The notes below the pieces were generated by a model. The model did not search any database. It saw nothing but the letters and a program-made list of their open reading frames with translations, and had not been told where the DNA came from. This document shows, piece by piece, positions 29,372-39,546 of a stretch of 64,000 nucleotides of DNA; within the stretch, counting starts at the first letter, position 1; each line of letters opens with the position of its first letter. The DNA is from Carpediemonas membranifera (taxonomy: Eukaryota > Fornicata). Location of the stretch: the NCBI GenBank assembly GCA_019828565.1, contig JAHDYR010000064.1:620001-684000 (forward strand), given 5' to 3'. Position numbers and translations under genes: made by a program.

Positions 29372-30618
29372 GAGGGCAAGACACACATTCCCTTCAGGGC
29401 GTACTGGGTCCCGGTGATGACGTCAGCCTCGGAATCTTCCTATCAGCATCAGCAGTGCAAGCGCGACACCGAGCACTAAGAGCCGCAGGCGTGACACCCG
29501 ACAGAACCAGAACGCAGATAATATGGTCCCGGGCTAGCCGTCCTAAGAACGAGGACGTCGAGAGAAAGGTCGCGTCCAGCCCGCTCCTGCTCCGCCTCGA
29601 GAAGGTGACGCGTGATCGAATTGCAACAGAGACCGCAAAGTTCACATTCTTCCGCAACATGACCAGAGAACCAGATGACTCGGACTTCGAGGCCTACCTC
29701 GGACAAAATGACGACCCGGCACCAACCCCACGGGAAGCTGCATGGGAGATCGTACGACAAGCCCACGAGAAAATCCATGACCAGAAGTGGGTGCAAGAGT
29801 TCGAGGAGGTGGCAATCGCGGGGGATGATGACGACACACTGCTATGGTTCATTATAGGGGAGGTGCCCTTCCTCGCCAAAGACTCACTGCTAACGAAGGA
29901 GGCAAACATCAGAGATGGAATGACCGCATTGGGCGAACCCATAGAATGCCCACCACTCCACCGGGCCCTGATCAAGGCTTGTGGCAGATTGGCTGGAAGG
30001 TGCCCAACATCAAGCCAGCGTCGAACAGGGAAAGCATGGCCAATAGCCAGGGAGACCCTGTCACAGGCCGCGGTGCAAGCAGGCAAGAGCGCCACACCAG
30101 CATTGACTCAAGCAATAGCTTTCGGGCTGGTCGGGTTCGCGACAATATCTCGGTCGGGGGGAGATACGGGGGCTCTCAACATCAGACGTCGAACGACACG
30201 GCAGGGACATCACCATCACCATACGACGCCCAAGACATCGGATGAACCCATGCTAAAGCTGGTCCCTAACGTCCCCGGAGACGACAACCCGGCAGACTGG
30301 CTTGCGAGACATATGGAAAACCTCCCAGATGAAGGACCCCTGTGGCGCTCATTCGAGGCCAGGGACGCGCTGATCAAGGACAACAGGTCCTCCCTGATGA
30401 ACAGAGACCACCCTTGGAGAAGATGGGAGATGTCCATGGACCTAGAGGAGGTGCTGCGCGCGTCGGGCCACTCATTCCGGAGAGGAGGCGCAGTCCACAT
30501 GATGAAGCTAGGTGTAGCCCCAGCAGTGATCCAAGCAATCGGGGGCTGGAAACAGCTCGACTCGATGCAGACCTACGTCAGTGAAGCCGTGCGCCTCTCC
30601 ACGAGCGCTTGGGTGTAG
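29372..30618 (+). pseudogene. tyrosine recombinase (YR) of copy A, frameshifted
   Basis: The 3' half of a YR ORF. In frame are a helical N-terminal domain, then GLVGFATISRSG, the start of the first catalytic Arg box (SRSGEIRGLSTSDV in another frame). A G6 run at 30157-30162 (G5 in copy C) breaks the frame just before the Arg. The C-terminal box is intact: HSFRRGGAVHM with the HxxR pair, GGWKQLDSMQTYV with the Trp and nucleophile Tyr. A second shift near 30230 is common to both copies. YR replaces DDE integrase in this class. Confidence 0.8.
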
Positions 30619-31020
30619 AAGGACGAGAAAGACGGATAATACATAGAATATGATTGCATAAGGCCCCATTAGACTGTACAATAGGCCATGTAAGAGTTAA
30701 AGATATGATAGAGAGCAGAAGAGAAGGCGGGAGAAAGGATAAACCGCAGCAGATTGTCACTAATGGTTAATAAGATCGATATATCGAAGACTATCGAAGA
30801 ATTGGCCGGAGAGAGTGAGAAAATGCCGGCGAATGGAAATGGCCAAAACCGCGCACAAAGAATGACTCAGGCTGTGAAAATATGTGCCTGAGAGATGGGC
30901 ATCAATGGCATGCTTGGAGGCACAGGAGACCAGAGAAATAATTTCTGAAGAGAAAATTTTTATTATATGATGGCGGGATACATCAATTGGAGACTTCGAC
31001 CGTAGTCGACTGCAAGTCGG
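29372..31020 (+). mobile_element. DIRS-like retrotransposon copy A, 3' part (YR and 3' end)
   Basis: It carries the YR gene (to 30618) and about 400 bases of AT-rich 3' sequence ending GACTGCAAGTCGG. That end joins directly to the 5' terminus CATACCGTCG of copy B at 31021, with nothing between: a head-to-tail junction. The middle of copy A (RT, RNase H) is absent between 18039 and 29372. Confidence 0.7.
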
Positions 31021-33287
31021 CATACCGTCGTAGACGCGATGCGTAAGTACGCCTCGGGGCGTGGTACAGGCCCAGATGGACTACCGGCCATCTGGTACAA
31101 ATATTCGAGAGAGATCGAATATTGACCAAATATTCGAATCAAATCTACGGTCCAGTTCAGACCAATTTTACCAAGGGGTTAAAACCCCATTCCCCGGTAG
31201 TTCCGAGAAGATGGGCGACGCACAGCCCCCCGTGACACTGGAGAGCCTGGAGGCCCTGGTGCGGTCACAGGCTGCTACAATAGCATCACTGAGCGAGAAT
31301 CTTGACGATGTCCGCACGAATGCTGAGGATGTACGCAAACCCACCAAAATCCCAGCAGTGCTCAAAGAATTCCAACACCTGCGCGCCCTACACGGAGAAA
31401 TCAAGTCAATCCTGGCTGACCCCAGCAAGGAGACGATTGCTGACATAACCACAGCCATTAATCTTGCCGTTGAAAAGCGCCTCGAGTTCCTCCGAGTCCT
31501 CGACTCTGCCAACGAAGAAGCGGCCGCCTACTTTATCGTCACCGCCGAGGACATATCCAACGTCAAGGACCTCGTCAAGGTCGCCGCCAAGGCCAAGAAG
31601 GCCATCCCTGCCACGCGGGCTCACACATCACACCGGTTCGCCAAGCGTCCCTTCCGAAACCACGGATACAACAACCACAGATTCCAGAAAGCCTCGGGCA
31701 ACCGCAATGCGGCCCCGGGGCAGCAGTAGTTGCCCAAGTGAGGTTATGCCATCCTCAGATATAAAAAGGCACCGTCTACGTTTTGAATACAGAGAAGAAT
31801 GTCACAAGAGCAAGCAAGAAGCGAAACAAGCCAGGATACATGGCACCTATCGTCCGACGCTCAGCCCGTCTCTGGTCCAGGTCAACGGACACACGTGGTT
31901 GGCTCAATGAGTCGAGCGTGGAAAGAGTGGGAGGCCATGGGGGCCAGCACGAGTGTCGTGGACTTACTCCGGCAGGGAGTCCCAGTACAGGACGGGCAGA
32001 CGACGAACTCGTCGCCCAACGGGTCACAGGGCCCGATCACAGACACAATCAACGAGCTAATGGAGCTGCAAGCAGTGGAGCAGTGTGCACCGACAGAGGT
32101 AGCGCAAGTCTGCCCAATCTTCATGACGCTGAAGAAGAACCACATAGACTGGCGCCTCATCCACGACCTGAGGCCGGTGAACTGGTACCAGACAACCAGG
32201 CGATTCCGACTGAAGGGATTGACCGAGATAGCGAATGCACTGACCAAGGGGGCGTGGCTCGCCAGCGTGGACCTGAAGAGCGGATATTACCAAGTCCTGG
32301 TCGAACAGACGGGTCGGAAATGGCTAGGCTTCCAGCACGAAGGGAACACGTACCGCTGGAACGCGCTTCCTTTCGGCCTCAACACGGCCCCGGAAGCATT
32401 TCAATCGATCACGGCGCAGGCGGCGAAGATCATCCGCCGAGAGCTCTCTCACAGTGTTCGTCTACCTAGACGACCTGTTGTTCGCCGACCCATCACAGCA
32501 AGAGCTAGCACGAAAGATGCCCGAAGTCCTGAAGATAATGGAGCGGCTAGGAATGATAATCTCGAGAAACAAGTGCGTTCTTACACCGACACGACGAATC
32601 GAGTACCTGGGAATAGTTATCGATACGCGCAAGAACACAATGTCTCTTCCGAACGACAAGCGCGTGGAGCTGAGAAGAATGATCGATCAGGTGCTCAAAG
32701 AACGAAGAACAACGAAGATAGAACTCCAGCGACTCATTGGCAAACTCCTTTTCGCCAGATTCGCAGTAGGAGCAAGAACGCTTCCTCGACTGAGAGAACT
32801 CCAGTTAATGGTGACTGCGCCGAGTCAGCGATTTACGAGAGCCTCCATGCCCCGAGACGCCCGCACAGACCTCAGATGGTGGGCGCGTGTGATCGCGACA
32901 GACCCGCAGTACGCAATGCAGGGGTCACCGCGACCGGAGATCAGGGTCGAGACAGACGCCTCGGACGTAGCTTACGGCGCGACAATATGGACAGACAGCG
33001 AGAGGATGGAGATCCAGGGCCGGTTCAAGCAGTCATTCATACACAAGTCGATCAACTGCAAAGAGACGAGGGCCATAACCACGGCGCTGCGACACTGGGC
33101 ACATGTGATCCGAGACAGAGATGTCCTGATCGCGGGAGACAACACCTCGTCACTCGCGTGGGTTGCGAAGAGTTCGACGAAGGCCCCAGCCCACATTCGC
33201 CGGGAGATCGCCGACCTACACGACTTCCTGCATGCCAACGGTTGCCGCTTGAGAGTCAAACATATCGCAGGTGTATTCAACACAACG
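31021..33287 (+). mobile_element. DIRS-like retrotransposon copy B, 5' part
   Basis: It follows copy A head to tail. It carries Gag and nearly the whole RT-RNase H ORF, then is cut by the full-length LINE at 33288, after the target sequence GTATTCAACACAACG (33273-33287). Combined with the YR part of copy C, the whole element would be about 4.3 kb. Confidence 0.8.
31211..31729 (+). CDS. Gag-like protein of DIRS-like element, copy B
   Basis: 172 residues, with no difference seen from the copy A protein at 17234-17752. A TATA-like ATATAAAAAGG follows its stop (31758-31769), 30 bases before the RT start codon, which might drive or re-start the second ORF. Confidence 0.6.
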   Translation: MGDAQPPVTLESLEALVRSQAATIASLSENLDDVRTNAEDVRKPTKIPAVLKEFQHLRALHGEIKSILADPSKETIADITTAINLAVEKRLEFLRVLDSANEEAAAYFIVTAEDISNVKDLVKVAAKAKKAIPATRAHTSHRFAKRPFRNHGYNNHRFQKASGNRNAAPGQQ

Positions 33288-33290
33288 TAG
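31799..33290 (+). pseudogene. reverse transcriptase-RNase H of DIRS-like element, copy B
   Basis: From ATG 31799 the frame codes about 75 unassigned residues and then RT: RLIHDLRPVNW, SVDLKSGYYQV, WNALPFGLNTAPEAF. A one-base shift near 32445 moves the catalytic box VYLDDLLFAD into the next frame, which continues through RT and RNase H (VETDASDVAYGATIW, CKETRAI, ADLHDFLHANG) to HIAGVFNTT. There it meets the LINE, whose first three bases act as a stop. In copy C the same ORF continues ADALSRYK. The YLDD box and the RNase H Asp/Glu are present, so only the shift and the insertion disable it. Confidence 0.82.
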
Positions 33291-33339
33291 GTTCTTCGAC
33301 AACGGCCTGGAGGAAAAGGCGAGGCGGATTAGCACCAGG

Positions 33340-34071
33340 ATGGTGGGCAGGCACTTCGGCCAGGACGCGGATCAAGGACATCACGACCAGCATGGAGACA
33401 GGGAAGAGGACAGAAGGGTAGGACACGGAGCCGGCGGTAGAGCTGGTGTCAGAGCTGACGACAGAACCGGCGACAGAGCTGGTAACATGAACAGGACCTC
33501 GGATCGTAACCACGGAGGAGACGACAGGGAGAGACAGGACAACACGGGAACGCAGATGAGAGGCTCGTTCAGCGGGAACACCTGGGCCGGTAGAGGCTCA
33601 GAGGGAGGCATGGACAACAGCAAGGATCACTCTTCCTCCACGACGCTCAAGCGCAAGGAGGGCAGCACGAGTAGGATCATGGACTCGGACAGCGGAAAGA
33701 GAAGCAGGCACGAAGAGGACACGGACTGGGAGTCTGGAAGCAGACAGGCAACCGGCATGGACTCGGAGAAGCTGCGGCTCCGAAAGCAGTTGGCAGAGGC
33801 GCAACAAGAGATCTCAGCGCTCAAGGCTGCCCGACTCATGCAAGAGCAAGGCCACGGAAGGTTGGTGCTCTCCGGCGTCGCGACTAAGCCCAGCAAGGAG
33901 AAGCCCACGATCCCCCGGCACAAGCACAAGAAGGCTAAGAAGGCCAAGCAGATCTCACCCATGGACCTGATGACCCAGTTCATCATGGTAATGCAGAGTC
34001 TACAAGGACAGCAAGTGAGTCAGACCGAGGACAGCTGCAGCGGCAGTGGGGAGTCCACGGAGGAGGAGTAA
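33340..34071 (+). CDS. LINE ORF1 protein
   Basis: 243 residues from ATG 33340. Very polar: an Arg/Asp/Gly-rich first third (GHHDQHGDREEDRR), a Ser/Lys-rich middle, a predicted coiled coil (SEKLRLRKQLAEAQQEISAL), a basic run (RHKHKKAKKAKQ) and an acidic end. No zinc knuckle or RRM is visible. A coiled coil plus basic patch is what an RNA-binding, trimerising LINE ORF1 protein would have; this is inference. Confidence 0.55.
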   Translation: MVGRHFGQDADQGHHDQHGDREEDRRVGHGAGGRAGVRADDRTGDRAGNMNRTSDRNHGGDDRERQDNTGTQMRGSFSGNTWAGRGSEGGMDNSKDHSSSTTLKRKEGSTSRIMDSDSGKRSRHEEDTDWESGSRQATGMDSEKLRLRKQLAEAQQEISALKAARLMQEQGHGRLVLSGVATKPSKEKPTIPRHKHKKAKKAKQISPMDLMTQFIMVMQSLQGQQVSQTEDSCSGSGESTEEE

Positions 34072-34130
34072 GGACATGGTAAAGCAGTATTCTTTCAAGG
34101 AACAAGCAACATTTTCTTTATAATTCACAA

Positions 34131-34194
34131 GCCCTGGCTCCCACCCAGGGCCCGGCATTAGCTGAAATGCACTGCCGGTAGGCTGTAGCGGCAG
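34131..34194 (+). promoter_or_regulatory. conserved hairpins between LINE ORF1 and ORF2
   Basis: GCCCTGG-CTCCCAC-CCAGGGC at 34131-34151, and CTGCCG with CGGCAG at 34172-34194. Both stems are kept in the diverged LINE D on the other strand (around 49425-49505) even though loops and neighbouring bases differ. A role in ORF2 translation is plausible. Confidence 0.4.
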
Positions 34195-34402
34195 CCAAAG
34201 GGGGGTCACGTCATATCGTCCCCCTCCTAAGTACCCTGCCCGAAGAATGGAAGGTCACCAGGTGGTAACAAGGTTGGCCTGACAAGGGTCACCGAGACCG
34301 GCATCTAGGCCCCTTGTTAGGACAAGGATAGCAGGAGAGGAGCGGGAAGCTGGGGCTCCCAAATTCTGGGAATTCGCAGGATAAGGAAACAGGACAAAGG
34401 CA

Positions 34403-37400
34403 ATGGTAACCTACAAGATACTTAGTCTGAACACAGAGGGACACATAGGAAGAGGAAAGGACTTCACGGCGTCTATGGCAACGGCGATTCAGCTAAGGTT
34501 GAAGGACATAGAGGCAGTACTCATACAAGAGACATGGAGAACGGCGAATACGAGGGTTCATTGCTTCATGGACCTTGACTACGCACTAGCAGGGAGGGAG
34601 ACGGAAGAGGACCTGGTCTTAGCCAACGAAAAACGAAAGGCGGATGTCAAAAGTCAGCACCGCATCAACCGACAACTAGGCATAGCAGGCAATGACGAAC
34701 CTGCGCCAAGATGGAAGGGAACAAGGGAAGGCATCGGCACGATAGTGAGCCCACACGCAACTGCAAAGTGGGACATCGGCATAACGGACAGCCTATCGGG
34801 AAGAGTGCAAGCCAGCATAATGAGAACCGGCAGGGACATACTAGTCATCAACGTGTATGGCCCTCCATCCGGCCACAGCAAGCAGGAGAAGGATGGATTC
34901 AGGGACACTATACAGAAGATCATGGACATGAAAGGGAGCATGGAGGCCATAATTATGGGAGACTGGAACATCGACCCAGGCCAGATGGAAAGATCCACCC
35001 GGTGGAAGGATATGATGGAGAAGCACAGGCTCAAAGCCATCATACCCAAGTCTGGGACGCTCACATCAGGAACATCAACCCCGGACTTTGCAGTGACAAC
35101 ACCAGGAATCCAGGGGGCGGAGATTGAGGTGGTAGAGTCTCAGAAGGTCGGGGTATGGGGCTCAGCACACAATGGAATCACACTAGCATGGAAGGAACAA
35201 CGGTACTATGGCAGAAGTGAGCGAGACGTGGCTCTGGCCATACCCGAGGTGCACACCTGGCCCATGAAAAGAAGGAGGGGCCAGTCACAGTCTCAAAGCT
35301 GAACAGGATCAAGAGCTCGGACCAATGGGAAGAGACTATAAGAGCATGCATGGGCGACCCAGTGAACAACAGGGGAGCAAAGGCAAGGGACAAAGTGTTC
35401 GGGAACGGAGTGTGGAGCGAACTCCAGCGAACCCCATGGACAGAAATAGGCAACAGGACCAGGAAGGAAAGGATGAAAGAGGAGCTGGAGAAATACTGGG
35501 GAGAGCGCAGGGCCAAATGGGTGGCCGACATCAGCAGAAGTGCAAAGGGGGGTATAGGGCCTCAAGGGCCTCAGTGGAAGCTGCCATCAGAAGGTGGTGG
35601 TGTGACAACCAATACAAGGGAATGCCGGAGAGCCTCCTCAAGGACGGAGTGATAACCACGGACAAGGCGGCCATCAGCGAGATCCTCTTGCAACAGTATG
35701 CTAGAGTCAGCAGAGGCAGGGAACCCACCTGGAAGACATGGAGGGGCAGGGACGGAAATGAGTTCAAGGAAAGCGAGGTCAAAGCCGCAATCAAAAGGAT
35801 CAGGAGGGACACCGCACCAGGGCCTGACCTCACATCTGGAGACATGCTGAGAGAGCTGGATGAGAAAGGCCTTAGGGAAGTGACGAGGCTCATCAACAGG
35901 GTCTACAGGGAGGGCGACGTACCCAAAGCATGGAAGTATGCCACAGTGTCGGCCATACACAAGACAGGGAAGCCAAGGGTCAAGCCGGAATCATATAGAC
36001 CAATATCCTTGACACCACTGCTGTACAGGGTCTATGGTAGATTGCTCAAGATACGTCTGGAAGCAGCAACGAAAAGGTTCATACCAAGAGAACAGGCTGG
36101 TTTCCAGTCAGACAGGGACGTCATCCAGCAGATACAGTACATTGTGCAGCGGCACCAGGAGGGGGTGAGACCACGTCAATCTTTCTGGACATCGAGAAGG
36201 CATATGACACGGTACCAAGGGACATTCTCATGGATAAGCTACAGGGTATGGGGGTGGAGGAGCACTTGATCAGGGCAATTCAAGGCACAATAAAGGAAAC
36301 CTGGATATCAGTCAAGGGGGCAAAGGCATGGGAAAGAACCAACAGGGGAGTTAAGCAAGGGTGCGTCCTGGCACCGACACTGTTTGTGCTGTTCATGGCT
36401 AACTGGCCCCACCTGGCCAGAAAGAAAATCAAGGGAGAACGGTACGACATCAGAGAACCGCCAAGGACCACGAGCCACCTCAGCGACCGACTACCGGCAG
36501 CACTTACCATGTTTGTGGATGACACTGCGGTCACAGGGAGCAAACCGGAGCATAGCCAGATGGTCGCCAACATAATGGTAGACATAATCAAAGAGCATGA
36601 AATGAGGGTGAACGCCCAGAAGAATGTAATGATTAGCGTGGACAGAACAGCCCTAGTCAGGATCGAGGGGGTAACACTACTGCCAGAGAAGGAGGCGAGA
36701 TACCTGGGATTATGGATCGCAAGTGGGAAGGACCCTATGTCGGCCTGCATAAGGCGGAAACAGGAGCAGAGCGAAAGGTACAAGAGACTGGTGAGATGGG
36801 CAGGGTGGACCAGGGCAAACATGCCAGCACTAGCAAGCAGGCTACTACTGGAAATATATATATGGCCCAGGATCCTCTTCGGAGTCGAGGTGTGGGGGAA
36901 CGCACCGGGAGGTAGAAGGATCTGGAATGACTGGCAGGGAATCATGGCAGGAACAGGACCGGGAGGGGGCGCAGCCATGAGGCTGATGAATGGATGGGTG
37001 GACCTCCAGGCACACATGGAATGGCTGGCAGTCAAAAGGATAGTCAACTACAGGGACCAGGATATACCAGTCAGAAACAGAGAATGGGGGCGGGGCACGG
37101 TTATGTGGGAAGCTAGGAGAGAGTGCAGCATCTACTGGAGGGCACCAGAGAGGGAGCCCCTAAACCAGCGCTACTGGATTATGGCATGGAAACGATCAGG
37201 AGGGGGTGGATGAAGCGGTGCAAAAGCCGTAAGGCACTAGGACTAATGGAAATCATGGGGACAAGGAAATTAAGCAAGTGTCTGCAAGGTAAGCCTACGG
37301 TAGACCGAAAGGCTGGGAAGGGGCAAAGCAGGGCGGAATGGAAGAGAATTGTATCCATTGCAGCCAATGTCAGCCCATCCCCATCGTCGGCAGAGAGAGG

Positions 37401-37843
37401 GGAGGGCCCTATGAGAGCCATCACAGAGCTGGCCCAAGGCGCTGACCTGAAGAGAGAAATTAGCAGACTATGCCCCCTATGCTCGGAGGAGTCGGAGGTG
37501 AGCCTGTTCTACAGGATCATTAGGGAAAAGCCAGGACCAGCAAGGAAGCAGGAAATGATCAGGGGAGTGGGCAGAGGGCCAGAGGCTAGGATCGGCAGCG
37601 CACATAATCTGTGAATGCCCGGCAGTAGACAGGGGAGAAGCTTGGACAAAGCTGTGGACAGCAGCGAAGCACAAAACTAAGGACTTGGAAGTAAGGCAGG
37701 GCCCCCAGGGCGAATGGTACCAGGAAAGACCCATCCTAGAATTACAGCAACTAATAATATGGGGCTCGGAGGACATTTGGGAAGGCCTCACGGCAGGACT
37801 ACGGGAACTGGCAAAGGTTTACAACAGCTTCAAGGTGGAATAG
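34403..37843 (+). pseudogene. LINE ORF2: APE endonuclease, reverse transcriptase, zinc knuckle (frameshifted)
   Basis: It starts at ATG 34403 (MVTYKILSLNTEGH). The endonuclease has IQETWR, NVYGPPSGH and MGDWNIDPGQ. A shift near 35260-35290 leads into a linker frame (SDQWEETIRACMGDP). RT follows with YRPISLTPLLYRVYG, LDIEKAYDTVP, RGVKQGCVLAP and the catalytic FVDDTAVTG. The C-terminus has CPLCSEES and HIICECPAVD, a CCHC knuckle. Breaks lie near 35560, 36080, 37130 and 37570. Most are single-base differences that the inverted copy C does not share at the same sites, so an intact source element probably exists. The family could not be named. Confidence 0.82.
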
Positions 37844-38751
37844 AAGCATGTCATGAACCCCTGACTCCAGGACCGGGAAGGGATGGACAAGGAATCAGCC
37901 ATGGACCACCCTCGCTGGGTGCTAAGCTCCTGGGATCAGTGAGGAAAGGCCCCACGTATCCCGGTAGCCAGGAACCAAAGCAAGGGAAGGAACGACTGCA
38001 AGGAAAGAACAGGAAGGACAGACCAGAAATAAGAAAGAAAGGACATGCGACAAGGACAGAGCAAGGATAAGGTCAAGGAAATCCATATTCATATGGTTGC
38101 ACCACTCGTTGGGACCCCAAGGAAACTGCAGGGACTGGCCACGGGGGTCGGAGGGGCACAGGTGCCCCTGCCGCCCTTGTTAACGACATGGGAAACCAAG
38201 GACATGTAGTGCAAGCGAAATGTTGTAAGGGGTAACAGGACAACCAGGCCTAGTGCCTGGGGGTACACCACCCATGCCCTGACCCACGCCACCTAACCGG
38301 GGTAGACAGCATGGACTTAGTCACTTTCCCCGCCTTCGGGTAGGCTTCTTAACAGAGTCGAGGGGGCATGGAATTGGGGAACCGGACAGACGAGAGGGTG
38401 CCGTGGCTGAACGGCTCTACAAGGACTGCAGGGAAGCAAGGAGTGTCATAGTCAAGGTTCTGCAGGACGATCCTGCCTGTCAATGCCCCGAGGACAGACC
38501 CCCAGGCTCCCCGGATAGTTGCCGGACTTTCAGGGAGACAGGAAAGCATATTTGCACGGAGATGGCCGCAGGGCCTCTGGGGCGATTGGAATCGGCTTTC
38601 CGCGGAGACAGTAGCACCGAAAGCCCAAGGCAAACGCTGCTGACCAGTTTGCCACGGGAAATAGGCAGTACCCCGGGGCACTCAGTTCCAAGACAACGGG
38701 AAACAAGCTCAGTCCGGGGTCAGAATCCAAGCACCATAAATTTCTTTCTTT
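37844..38751 (+). other. LINE 3' UTR and tail
   Basis: About 900 bases without a believable gene, present in all four related LINE copies. It ends AAGCACCATAAATTTC followed by TTTC repeats instead of poly(A). The high conservation between copies reflects recent activity. Confidence 0.6.
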
Positions 38752-38831
38752 CTCTCTCTGTGCTGCTCTCCGCAGCATGCGCTCGCCGCGCATCCGGGCA
38801 CGGATGCCCGCGCGTGGGGACAGTGGTCCGA
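38752..38831. repeat. GC-rich palindromic spacer between inverted transposon copies
   Basis: Unique sequence between LINE B and the DIRS D fragment. It contains CGCGCATCCGGGCACGGATG and its near-complement, so the strand can fold into a strong hairpin (about 38784-38815). It lies close to where plus-strand copies give way to minus-strand copies. Confidence 0.5.
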
Positions 38832-39144
38832 CCGACTTGCAGTCGACTACGGTCGAAGTCTCCAATTGATTAGATCAAATTTATACCCGAGATTGATGGG
38901 AAACATGCTCTGACCTCCAGGCTCTCCAGTGTCACGGGGGGCTGTGCGTCGCCCATCTTCTCGGAACTACCGGGGAATGGGGTTTTAACCCCTTGGTAAA
39001 ATTGGTCTGAACTGGACCGTAGATTTGATTCGAATATTTGGTCAATATTCGATCTCTCGAATATTTGTACCAGATGGCCGGTAGTCCATCTGGGCCTGTA
39101 CCACGCCCCGAGGCGTACTTACGCATCGCGTCTACGACGGTATG
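38832..39144 (-). mobile_element. DIRS-like copy D, deletion derivative
   Basis: On the minus strand it begins with the 5' terminus (CATACCGTCG at 39144), runs through the leader and the first gag codons (to about 38911), then jumps to a short unknown stretch and the last 39 bases of the 3' terminus (38870-38832). Almost the whole coding part is deleted. It is joined head to tail with copy C. Confidence 0.65.
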
Positions 39145-39546
39145 CCGACTTGCAGTCGACTACGGTCGAAGTCTCCAATTGATGTATCCCGCCATCATAT
39201 AATAAAAATTTTCTCTTCAGAAATTATTTCTCTGGTCTCCTGTGCCTCCAAGCATGCCATTGATGCCCATCTCTCAGGCACATATTTTCACAGCCTGAGT
39301 CATTCTTTGTGCGCGGTTTTGGCCATTTCCATTCGCCGGCATTTTCTCACTCTCTCCGGCCAATTCTTCGATAGTCTTCGATATATCGATCTTATTAACC
39401 ATTAGTGACAATCTGCTGCGGTTTCTCCTTTCTCCCGCCTTCTCTTCTGCTCTCTATCATATCTTTAACTCTTACATGGCCTATTGTACAGTCTAATGGG
39501 GCCTTATGCAATCATATTCTATGTATTATCCGTCTTTCTCGTCCTT

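Larger units (their letters stand above)
33288..38751 (+). mobile_element. full-length APE-type LINE, copy B
   Basis: About 5.46 kb: 5' leader, ORF1, an inter-ORF region with hairpins, ORF2 (endonuclease, RT, C-terminal zinc knuckle), a long 3' UTR and a TTTCTTTCTTTC tail. The left flank is GTATTCAACACAACG of DIRS RNase H. The expected second copy of that 15-mer is not at the right end here but beside the inverted LINE C (41202-41216). Confidence 0.85.
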
